DNA of 64,000 nt from positions 62,001-126,000 of the forward strand of contig CADCEV010000004.1 in NCBI GenBank assembly GCA_902800525.1, in the 5' to 3' direction. The notes beneath the pieces were generated by a model. It did not search any database and was not told where the DNA came from. It saw nothing but the letters and a program-made list of their open reading frames with translations. Made by a program: the position numbers and the translations under genes. This document shows, one piece after another, positions 8,387 through 15,594 of the stretch (position 1 is the first letter of the stretch; each line of letters opens with the position of its first letter). The stretch is from an uncultured Bacteroidales bacterium. GTDB lineage: Bacteria; Bacteroidota; Bacteroidia; Bacteroidales; Paludibacteraceae.

Positions 8387-8926
8387 TTATATCTTGGCTA
8401 CTAATGTGAGACCGTTCTTGCCACCGATGGCATAGCCTTCGTAGTCGGCATCTCTCGTTTGCAAATGATCCACTATCAACGCTTGATCTTGCGCTATCGT
8501 GCGGCATGAGAACGTGTCGCCGGCATGCAGTTTGCTGTTGACTGCTTCCTCCACGCGCCATCGGTAGTCGCCCAAATAGCTCAACACACAAACGCGGTTC
8601 GGAAGCCATGCAATACGCACGCGGTCGCCTTTCTGGCACTCGTCGGCATGAATAGCGGCGGTATGAATGAAGTCCGATTCTTCATTCGCTTTTGCGTATT
8701 GTTCCAACACACGCACCGTGCTCTGCCGAACGGAAGGATAGCCTTTCTTGTAACCCCAAATACGGCAGAGGGTGTCCGGGCTGAGTCGTTCTCCGGTTGC
8801 ACGCAATATAGATATACTCAGTTCTCCAAAGTCCGCTGGAGTTGCCGGAACATGTCCGAAACGCACTTCAACTGCCCTCTTCAACTGGCTGATAGCGATG
8901 CTATTCGTTTGAAAAGAAGTCTCCAT
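8387..8926 (-). CDS. Small HTH-like protein of unknown function
   Basis: 179 residues, no signal peptide or membrane span. Residues about 48-80 (RLSPDTLCRIWGYKKGYPS, then RQSTVRVLEQYAKA) match the pattern of a Bacteroidota helix-turn-helix-like module, usually written as 'S..TLKR.WGY......R..TLDVLA.Y'. The rest (about 90-179) is a small beta-rich domain with GDRVRIAWLPNRVCVLSYLG, similar in feel to a sensor or SH3-like fold, and is not recognised. The gene diverges from the Ser/Thr kinase 73 bases away and shares a symmetric promoter with it, which suggests a regulator linked to the kinase. Role inferred, not shown. Confidence 0.6.
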   Translation of the reverse strand: METSFQTNSIAISQLKRAVEVRFGHVPATPADFGELSISILRATGERLSPDTLCRIWGYKKGYPSVRQSTVRVLEQYAKANEESDFIHTAAIHADECQKGDRVRIAWLPNRVCVLSYLGDYRWRVEEAVNSKLHAGDTFSCRTIAQDQALIVDHLQTRDADYEGYAIGGKNGLTLVAKI

Positions 8927-8942
8927 AATCTGAAAATTTGCG

Positions 8943-8990
8943 CAAAATTATAAAATTATTTGCATATACGCAAATTTTTTTGTACTTTTG
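8943..8990. promoter_or_regulatory. Symmetric bidirectional promoter (HTH gene / kinase)
   Basis: The near-palindrome TTTGCATATACGCAAA (8959-8974) supplies the TTTG element for both directions. Forward: TTTG 8959-8962, 20-base gap, TACTTTTG 8983-8990. Reverse: TTTG 8974-8971, 20-base gap, TAATTTTG 8950-8943. The two -7 boxes are placed with exact mirror symmetry. The forward start codon (8999) lies only 8 bases after the -7 box, so the kinase mRNA would be leaderless or nearly so. Confidence 0.8.
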
Positions 8991-8998
8991 CACCGTCA

Positions 8999-10147
8999 AT
9001 GGATACAAATTCGTTCACATCGGGTCCTATTCGTCCGCTTAGTTCGCAAGAATTAGGTGCAAATCGCCTCACGGATTATGAGTTGTTGTCCGATTCCGGG
9101 CACAACTTGGTGTACCGTGCGCAAATGGGCGGTAAATGGGTTGTTCTGAAGGCAGCCAAACCCATCGAAGGCGAACATACTCGCAACCAACTCCTGTTGG
9201 AGCGTGAGTTTGAGATCATGCATCGTCTGGATTCGATTTATGTGGTTCAGACGATAGCCATGGTGGATGATCCGCAGTTAGGGCGAGCTATCCTCATGGA
9301 ATACATCCATGGTCGCCCATTGGATAAATTCATAGCAGAAAACCCCTCCTCTACTGAGCGTCGCCGCGTAGCGGACGAACTGATGGAGGCATTGATTTTC
9401 CTGCATGACCGCCAAATCGTCCACGGCGACCTGAAGCCAAGCAACATCCTCATTACTGACTCCGGCAATCATGTCCGGCTGATTGATTTCGGCTTTGCGG
9501 ACAACGAGGCTTATATCGCCAAGAATATCGGTACGTCTCCGTCTATCAGTACAGAAGAACAACTGCCGACAGATGTCTTGCTTCCCGAGAGGGACATCTA
9601 TGCTTTGGGCAAGATGTTGGCACTTCTTTTTCCGCATTCGGCTAAACCGATTATCAGTCGTTGTCTTACTTCCGATAGAAGCCGCTACACTTCTGTCCGC
9701 CAAGTCCGTGCTGCTCTTCACCGCTATTGGCGGATGATGTGGCTATTACCGGTGATGATGGCTGTATTGCTTGCTATAGTTGCCTTTCTGTGGTTGTCGC
9801 CTTCCGATGAGCCGTCACCGCAACAGATGACCGAACAGCATTCAGTCGATTCTACATGGCTAAACCTGAAATACGAAATCGACAAGCAATATACATCTCT
9901 CTATATCACTTATGCCGATTCACTGTCACACATGCCGGAAAAGACGATGAATGCCGCTATTTACAAACTTTCCGGCTATGCAAATGAATTATTGAAGGAG
10001 CATAAACATTTAACAGACGCTTATCCTCAATATGAAGATTCGTTGCAAGAACTCTATCTTTCGCATTTAGTTCGTGACCACAATCGCTTGCGGAGTATCT
10101 GCGAAGATTATCCGATGATCTACTCAAACGCAAATAAAACGGAGTAA
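8999..10147 (+). CDS. Membrane Ser/Thr protein kinase with extracytoplasmic domain (EssB-like layout)
   Basis: 382 residues from the ATG at 8999; an upstream in-frame ATG (8960) lies inside the promoter and is rejected. The N-terminal kinase fold has an invariant-type Lys in WVVLKAAKP, the catalytic loop HGDLKPSN near 142-149 and DFG near 163-165, so it may be active. One membrane span lies at about 246-266 (WLLPVMMAVLLAIVAFLWL). The C-terminal ~115 residues would be outside the cytoplasm and are mainly helical. This order (cytoplasmic kinase fold, one span, external helical domain) recalls EssB/YukC of type VII secretion, where the kinase fold is dead. It sits directly before the FtsK-type operon. 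The kinase call is firm; the EssB analogy is inference. Confidence 0.85.
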   Translation: MDTNSFTSGPIRPLSSQELGANRLTDYELLSDSGHNLVYRAQMGGKWVVLKAAKPIEGEHTRNQLLLEREFEIMHRLDSIYVVQTIAMVDDPQLGRAILMEYIHGRPLDKFIAENPSSTERRRVADELMEALIFLHDRQIVHGDLKPSNILITDSGNHVRLIDFGFADNEAYIAKNIGTSPSISTEEQLPTDVLLPERDIYALGKMLALLFPHSAKPIISRCLTSDRSRYTSVRQVRAALHRYWRMMWLLPVMMAVLLAIVAFLWLSPSDEPSPQQMTEQHSVDSTWLNLKYEIDKQYTSLYITYADSLSHMPEKTMNAAIYKLSGYANELLKEHKHLTDAYPQYEDSLQELYLSHLVRDHNRLRSICEDYPMIYSNANKTE

Positions 10148-10169
10148 ATTCGAAATTTAGGGCTAATTA

Positions 10170-10208
10170 GGGCGTAATGGGTCAAACCTTTGCGCCTTTC
10201 GCTTTTTT
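10170..10208 (+). terminator. Terminator after the kinase gene
   Basis: Stem GGCGTAATGG (10171-10180) with CCTTTGCGCC (10187-10196), nine of ten pairs including one T-G, loop GTCAAA, followed by TTTCGCTTTTTT. It is a diverged copy of the hairpin at 8174-8210; changed bases largely keep pairing. Its right arm also contains the TTTG of the next promoter. Confidence 0.7.
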
Positions 10209-10220
10209 ATTGTACCTTTG
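10189..10220 (+). promoter_or_regulatory. Promoter P1 of the FtsK-type operon
   Basis: TTTG 10189-10192, 20-base gap, TACCTTTG 10213-10220. It overlaps the right arm of the preceding terminator. The leader from here to the ATPase start would be about 410 bases, with no gene in it. Confidence 0.6.
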
Positions 10221-10304
10221 CATTGTTTTTCGCATAGTCGAACAAGCGAGTAGTACACCTTATGTGCAAAAAAAGTGGCGTTCAAGAAAAAAAATAACAA
10301 TTTA

Positions 10305-10336
10305 TTTGCGTATGTCAAATATTTGTTGTAATTTTG
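10305..10336 (+). promoter_or_regulatory. Promoter P2 of the FtsK-type operon
   Basis: TTTGCGTATGTC at 10305, 20-base gap, TAATTTTG 10329-10336. It leaves a 290-base untranslated leader before the ATPase ATG at 10635. The leader has a hairpin TCACCA/TGGTGA near 10367-10382 and otherwise AT-rich sequence in which I see no gene. Confidence 0.7.
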
Positions 10337-10634
10337 CAGCATCTTTTCAGCGGAAAAGAAAGCATTCACCATCTGTGGTGAGACGCTTACATATTTTTAA
10401 AGCTAATAATACCAATTGGATTCACAGAAATCTCGCAAGTTTCCAGAATCGTAATAATTGGCACTTGTTAGTGCACATACTGTGTACTACTTTTGCTGTA
10501 TTTACGATTCGGGCAATGCGAGAGCCTCTGTGATGATACAACAGAAGTAGTACTTTTTTTGTATGACATTTGGTACAATACGATATGTAAATACAGAATG
10601 CTAAATTAGATAAATATAGAACAATCTATAAAAC

Positions 10635-13600
10635 ATGAAAACTACAATATCTCAAATAGACTATATCATTGATAGTTTTGAGCGTCGGGTTTCTAATCTT
10701 ACTGACAAGCGCGAATTTGAGTTCGCTAAGAAAGACTTGCAGGAGGAGTTGCAGAAATTGCAATTGGAAGATCCTATATATATTCCTTATTCTGTTGGGA
10801 ATGATATAAAGGATATCCTGAAAAGTATCAGTACTGCCGCCGAGGAGCATCAGGCTTTGCAGATGATTTATGCCGGAGGGGGCGGATGCAAATTGATACA
10901 AGATGTTTGTATTGATTATCCGATGTTCACGGAGGTACATGGTTCTCATGTGTTAATCAAGCCGTTCGATAGCAACAATTTTGTGGAGACAGATGCTGCA
11001 GAGCGTACGCTCAATCAGTATCTGCTGTTTGTGCTGTTATCTTTTCCGAGAGGAAGTGTACGTGTCAATTTCATTGATCCGGATTTTATCGGTCTGGGAG
11101 ATGTATTCATGAAACATCTTGGTAATCAAGAGGATGCGCCGATCTGTAGATTGTTACAAGATAGAAATGCAATTGAGCATTTCCTTTCTCAAGAGATGAC
11201 ACGCCGTATGTTCGACATAAATCGTCTGGGTGACCGATTCTATGCGGACAATCCGAGATATGAGTTGGTCGTGATGTTTAATAACCCTTCCGGTTACCAA
11301 CCATATAGCAACGAGCTCAATACTTTGCTCAATCGAGGTAGTCAGTTTGGACTTCAGTTTGTTGTGTTGAGCGATGTTAATGCACCGATTAATCCGAATG
11401 CCTTTGACTTACTTTCACAACGGTCATTATTTACGGAACTTGATAATAATCAGGAATTGCCCGACCAACAGCCTTCTGTTCATTATACTATTGACCTCTT
11501 TTCACAAGAAGATGTCTTTGAGCAATGTATGCAATATTTACTGAATGGGATTAGCGATGGTAATGAAGGTGCCCGGTTTGAGGGCTTTTCTCCTCTTCCG
11601 CCAATTGAAGAGAGTACGATTCCTGAGCAATATTTTGGCGAGTTAGAGAGTATAGTTGGTAAAAATGTAACATTGCCGATTCTTACATATACCACATATG
11701 ACTCTATAATGCGAGATAAATTTAAGATTCGTAACAATAGATTATATTGGCAAGTTGAGGGAAACAAGAAAAAGAATATCGTCATCAATTATTCCGATCA
11801 ATCGGAAGATCACGCTATTGATTTGCTCAACCATTTGGTTATGAATATTCTACTTTCTCTGCCTGTGACGAAGGTGCATTGTAATCTGATTAATTGCAGT
11901 AAAGACCCATGGGCACGGTTCTTAGCAAAAAATATTGATAGCCGAATTGTTGATGTCATATATGAATCCGGTAGAGTGCCTATGCTCTACTCTAAACTAT
12001 CCAAGTTAATGGAGGATGACAGCAATAATCTTGGTTGCAGTTTAGAGCGAAAGAATATGGAGGACGGCACTATCTATCGTCCATATGAAATAGTTGTTTT
12101 GAATGCTAATGACGCGAATAATAGAGGCGAGTTAACAAGTTTGTTCAAAAATGGAGCCAATAGTGGTATCTATTTTATTGTGATGAACAATAAGGACGAG
12201 CAACCGCCATACGCACAAAACGACAGCATATTGAATCTGACATCTGTTATACAAACCATTGATGCTGACGATGATTTCTTTATGGGTGTACCGATGGATA
12301 TCGTGCAGAAAGCAAATATCTTCACTCGCGATAGAGAGTGGATGCCGGCTGCTACGAAGTACATCAATGATCGTTCGGTAGTGAAAGTATTCCATGATTG
12401 GGATGCGATTATTAATGCTCCTTATCCTGAAAATTCACCTGAACTATCGGCAATCATTGGATATGAACAAGGTACCGGTGTGCCGGTTAAATACAAGATG
12501 GATATCGCGGGTTCGCACTACCATTCCTTTGTTATTGGAGGAACGGGTTCCGGAAAAACCTCTTTTTTGCATAATATTGTTCTCAGTTTTGCTTTAAAAT
12601 ACAAGCCGGAAGATTTAGAGTTATATTTAATCGACCTCAAAGGTCCGGAGTTCGGACGATACAAGCAACTGCAACAAGCCGGTGCAGTTTTAGTTGATAA
12701 ATCAGACGATCTAATTACATATGAAGTTATCGGAAGTCTGGTAAAAAAAATGCTCACTCGCAAAGAGATGTTTACTGATTGTGGAGGCGATTTGGCAAAG
12801 TACAATAAGATACACCCGAACAATCCATTACCGCAAATATTGCTCATTGTTGATGAGTGTCAAAACCTCTTCAAGACCAATTCTGAAAATCCGGAATTAG
12901 CTCGTAAGATTGTCGATGCGATTACGATAATTGCTACCGAAGGACGTGCCTTTGGTATTCACCTTTTGATGGCAACGCAGTCATTAAACAACTGCCCATT
13001 ATTGGATCAAGGTGTGCTAAATCAATTCCAAGATTTTTGGATTTTGCCTTGTGTCGATACGGATGCAAAAATGCTTGTAAAGGCAGAGCACAAAGAGATT
13101 GTCGGACAAGAAGCAAACAGGATGGAGCGAGAGAAAACGACTAATCGTGGACAATGTTTCTTACAGGGGACAGATGGTTACCATCGATTCAAATATAATT
13201 TTATTAGTGATGATAAAAAGAGCATTGAAGATAAGAGTGTTGTTGAGCAATTTATAGAACGGAGTATTGATAAAGCTTCAGGACATAACTCCAATGGTCA
13301 GGTATTCTTTAGTGGACGTCAGAACTATTCTCTATATGCTAATGCAGAACGACTAGTTAGCCAAAACCAACGCTATTTGGTGGCTTCTGCCGGACAAAAT
13401 ATCTCGTTTGACCAAGCGCCTAACTTAATTCATCTCATTCCCGAGCAAGGACAGAACATCCTTACGATGGGATATAATGACAAGCAGTTCGTTACTCGTG
13501 CAAGCATAGATATCCTGCTATCGCTTATCCTGTCCAGTAGAAAGAACGAGTTAGGTTATCGTTTCTTAGTGATCAATAGTTTAGGGATAGAAGGTGCAGA

Positions 13601-14327
13601 GTATAATAACCTTCTCAAACGCATGGCAGATAATGGTTATATTGATTTATTAGAGCCTAAGCAAAGCGGTTCTCGGCTCAAATCATTATGTGCCGAGATC
13701 GGTAGCGATAGCGTTACACCTACGATATTAACTATTTTAGGTCAAGAAAAATTTAACTTGTTGAAAAATAATGCGGATTTACCTTCTGATACAGAAGAGT
13801 CATCTTCTTCCGAATCCGATATTTTTACTTTACCCGACGAAAATGATATTCAAGGCACACTATCAATAATGGCTAATTTGAATTTTGGAGTTGCCGCACC
13901 CCAAGATGAAATGCCATCAGATGTCAAAACATACCGAGACGCACTGAGATATATTTTGCAGAAAGGTCCTGAGCATGGAGTTCATACCATACTGCAAGTT
14001 AACAAAGCATCCGAGATAGCGCTGTCTAATAGTAATGGCTATTCCCTTGACAATCTTGAACTATACAAATTATTTGGACATATTGTTTTCTTGCAAGTGG
14101 ATAAAGATACGGAATCGTTCTTCAGCCTCTATGAACTTCAACTACATGAGATACAAGAGGCGGAGAACAGACTTCGCGCTTACTACTATAATCCTAACGG
14201 AGGAAGTTCCCAGTTAATTTCACCATACATGCTTCCGACCAAAAAGATTCAGAAAGGAAATACTAATGAGTATGAATCAGCATTGGACGTAGAAGCAACA
14301 TTTAATGAATTAGTAAGAAACTATTAA
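10635..14327 (+). CDS. FtsK/EccC-type ATPase with four tandem ATPase-like modules
   Basis: 1230 residues. Only the third module is a complete FtsK/SpoIIIE motor: Walker A GGTGSGKTS near 635-643, LYLIDLKGPEFGRY after it, Walker B LLIVDECQN near 736, and GRAFGIHLLMATQS as the sensor strand. The modules at about 85-310, 330-570 and 890-1210 keep the order of strands (for example YELVVMFNNPS, YEIVVLNAND and PTILTILGQE in the Walker B place) but have no Walker A. EccC/EssC coupling ATPases of type VII secretion also use tandem FtsK modules. Unlike them, no membrane span or FHA domain is visible. Genes for two W-x-D helical proteins follow at once. Motor call firm; secretion role inferred. Confidence 0.85.
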   Translation: MKTTISQIDYIIDSFERRVSNLTDKREFEFAKKDLQEELQKLQLEDPIYIPYSVGNDIKDILKSISTAAEEHQALQMIYAGGGGCKLIQDVCIDYPMFTEVHGSHVLIKPFDSNNFVETDAAERTLNQYLLFVLLSFPRGSVRVNFIDPDFIGLGDVFMKHLGNQEDAPICRLLQDRNAIEHFLSQEMTRRMFDINRLGDRFYADNPRYELVVMFNNPSGYQPYSNELNTLLNRGSQFGLQFVVLSDVNAPINPNAFDLLSQRSLFTELDNNQELPDQQPSVHYTIDLFSQEDVFEQCMQYLLNGISDGNEGARFEGFSPLPPIEESTIPEQYFGELESIVGKNVTLPILTYTTYDSIMRDKFKIRNNRLYWQVEGNKKKNIVINYSDQSEDHAIDLLNHLVMNILLSLPVTKVHCNLINCSKDPWARFLAKNIDSRIVDVIYESGRVPMLYSKLSKLMEDDSNNLGCSLERKNMEDGTIYRPYEIVVLNANDANNRGELTSLFKNGANSGIYFIVMNNKDEQPPYAQNDSILNLTSVIQTIDADDDFFMGVPMDIVQKANIFTRDREWMPAATKYINDRSVVKVFHDWDAIINAPYPENSPELSAIIGYEQGTGVPVKYKMDIAGSHYHSFVIGGTGSGKTSFLHNIVLSFALKYKPEDLELYLIDLKGPEFGRYKQLQQAGAVLVDKSDDLITYEVIGSLVKKMLTRKEMFTDCGGDLAKYNKIHPNNPLPQILLIVDECQNLFKTNSENPELARKIVDAITIIATEGRAFGIHLLMATQSLNNCPLLDQGVLNQFQDFWILPCVDTDAKMLVKAEHKEIVGQEANRMEREKTTNRGQCFLQGTDGYHRFKYNFISDDKKSIEDKSVVEQFIERSIDKASGHNSNGQVFFSGRQNYSLYANAERLVSQNQRYLVASAGQNISFDQAPNLIHLIPEQGQNILTMGYNDKQFVTRASIDILLSLILSSRKNELGYRFLVINSLGIEGAEYNNLLKRMADNGYIDLLEPKQSGSRLKSLCAEIGSDSVTPTILTILGQEKFNLLKNNADLPSDTEESSSSESDIFTLPDENDIQGTLSIMANLNFGVAAPQDEMPSDVKTYRDALRYILQKGPEHGVHTILQVNKASEIALSNSNGYSLDNLELYKLFGHIVFLQVDKDTESFFSLYELQLHEIQEAENRLRAYYYNPNGGSSQLISPYMLPTKKIQKGNTNEYESALDVEATFNELVRNY

Positions 14328-14338
14328 AAATCATAATT

Positions 14339-14620
14339 ATGGCACAAGATCTTCATATCGGACAAATTCCCGAATTACGTCAGTTTGGCAAAAATCTAAG
14401 TCAGGCTAGTGGTGCATTATCCACCTTATTTAACCAATTAGGCCAACAAATGAATCGCGCTTGCAGCACATGGCAGGATAAGCAAGCGCAAACATTCATG
14501 GATCAATTTACGCAAGAGCGCAAAGAAGTGGATAAGATGGCGCAAATCATGATGGAGTTTTCGCAGTATATAGAAGGATACTGCAAACGTGCAGACGAAC
14601 TCCAAAACTACCACATGTAA
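14339..14620 (+). CDS. WXG100-like small helical protein (W-Q-D variant)
   Basis: 93 residues, all predicted helix, no signal peptide. The turn between the two helices carries Trp45-Gln46-Asp47 (TWQDKQAQTF), at the place where ESX substrates have W-x-G. Length, helical hairpin and position right behind an FtsK/EccC-type ATPase fit the WXG100 superfamily. The C-terminus is YCKRADELQNYHM; no clear Y-x-x-x-D/E export signal after the last helix, although Y and D/E occur nearby. It begins 12 bases after the ATPase stop, so it is in the same operon. Superfamily call by pattern, not by search. Confidence 0.65.
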   Translation: MAQDLHIGQIPELRQFGKNLSQASGALSTLFNQLGQQMNRACSTWQDKQAQTFMDQFTQERKEVDKMAQIMMEFSQYIEGYCKRADELQNYHM

Positions 14621-14623
14621 GCT

Positions 14624-15094
14624 ATGGCAGATGATGTACATGTAACCCATTTGGACGTTGTTAAGCAATACAATGTCAAACTGAACCATTTCCGTGGGGC
14701 AGCGATGGCTTGTGGCGCATTGATAGATAAGCAAATTCGGAAAATCCAATCTGAATTGGAGCACAATAAATCAGATGCTCAATCGGTTCAACGTCAGGCG
14801 GTTAGTAAACGCGACAACATCGTTCAGCGCTACAAACCTATTCGCAACGAATCATTCCCTGGTAGCGAATGTGCAGGGAACACGGATAGCGAAATTCAGA
14901 ATAAATACCAAGCGCTAGAAGCTGCCGTAGAAGACTATAATCGGTCTTTAGCGCAGATTCGGGACAAAATGGCGGAAATAGGTCAATTGACAAAAACATT
15001 CTGTACTACTTTGGATTCGGAGGTGATAGGCTGTAATCAGAAACTAAAAGGAATGATTGCTATCATGGATAGCATGACTAATATGCACATGTAG
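14624..15094 (+). CDS. Helical protein of the FtsK-type operon, unknown
   Basis: 156 residues, acidic and basic residues in heptad-like order (for example LEAAVEDYNRSLAQIRDKMAEIGQL), so probably a coiled coil. It has no Trp and hence no WXG-type motif. Four Cys are present (Cys31, Cys82, Cys127 and Cys137 approximately). It starts four bases after the WXG100-like gene and ends five bases before the next W-x-D gene. A role as substrate partner or chaperone is possible from position only. Confidence 0.55.
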   Translation: MADDVHVTHLDVVKQYNVKLNHFRGAAMACGALIDKQIRKIQSELEHNKSDAQSVQRQAVSKRDNIVQRYKPIRNESFPGSECAGNTDSEIQNKYQALEAAVEDYNRSLAQIRDKMAEIGQLTKTFCTTLDSEVIGCNQKLKGMIAIMDSMTNMHM

Positions 15095-15098
15095 GAAT

Positions 15099-15569
15099 AT
15101 GTTTTTTAGTGGAATACAAGATTTTGAGTCTAACTTCAAGACGTTTGACCGTTTGAATACGATTGTCTTTAATGTCTGGCGAGACAAGAGCGCATGGGCG
15201 TATCGTGATGGAGATATTGCACGCATCACAAATGAGTACCGCCAATACATATCGCGTGCGCGCTCATTGGCGCAGGAAGCAGAGCGTCTTAATAAAGAGT
15301 TGGACAATAAGATGAGTCAGATTCGGCAACTAAATAATGAGATAGCCAACCTTGCCGCAAATCCTGCTATCAATGGTTGTGCTATATGGGAGGCGCAAGG
15401 CTATAAAATAGTCCCAGGGCGCGAGGAAGAAGGTATACCTCCGACAGAGGTTCCATCTGGCTCAACACGCTTTGTGGCAAAAGGTGATTCAGAGTCAAAT
15501 AAGTCAATGGCCTCACAATACTTAGGCGGGTGTGATAAAGTGACTGTCCGTCTGGATAGAAGGTTGTAA
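15099..15569 (+). CDS. Second W-x-D helical protein with C-terminal extension
   Basis: 156 residues. The first ~85 form a helical hairpin with Trp27-Arg28-Asp29 (VWRDKSAWAY), matching the pattern W-[QR]-D-K-x-A-x-x-[FY] of the protein at 14339-14620. A coiled stretch follows (AQEAERLNKELDNKMSQIRQL), then a ~65-residue tail with GCAIWEAQGYKIVPG and a Ser-rich end. This is the layout expected of a longer type VII substrate, but the tail is not recognised. Start is the ATG five bases after the preceding stop; an AT-rich spacer gives no Shine-Dalgarno site. Confidence 0.6.
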   Translation: MFFSGIQDFESNFKTFDRLNTIVFNVWRDKSAWAYRDGDIARITNEYRQYISRARSLAQEAERLNKELDNKMSQIRQLNNEIANLAANPAINGCAIWEAQGYKIVPGREEEGIPPTEVPSGSTRFVAKGDSESNKSMASQYLGGCDKVTVRLDRRL

Positions 15570-15594
15570 TATTAACATAATTCACAATAATACT

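Noticed and set aside
8960-8998. Upstream start of the kinase gene
   Set aside because: It lies inside the promoter, before the expected transcript start.
10148-10634. Small gene in the leader of the FtsK-type operon
   Set aside because: A 118-codon frame exists but runs through terminator and promoter elements, and its translation shows no protein-like pattern.
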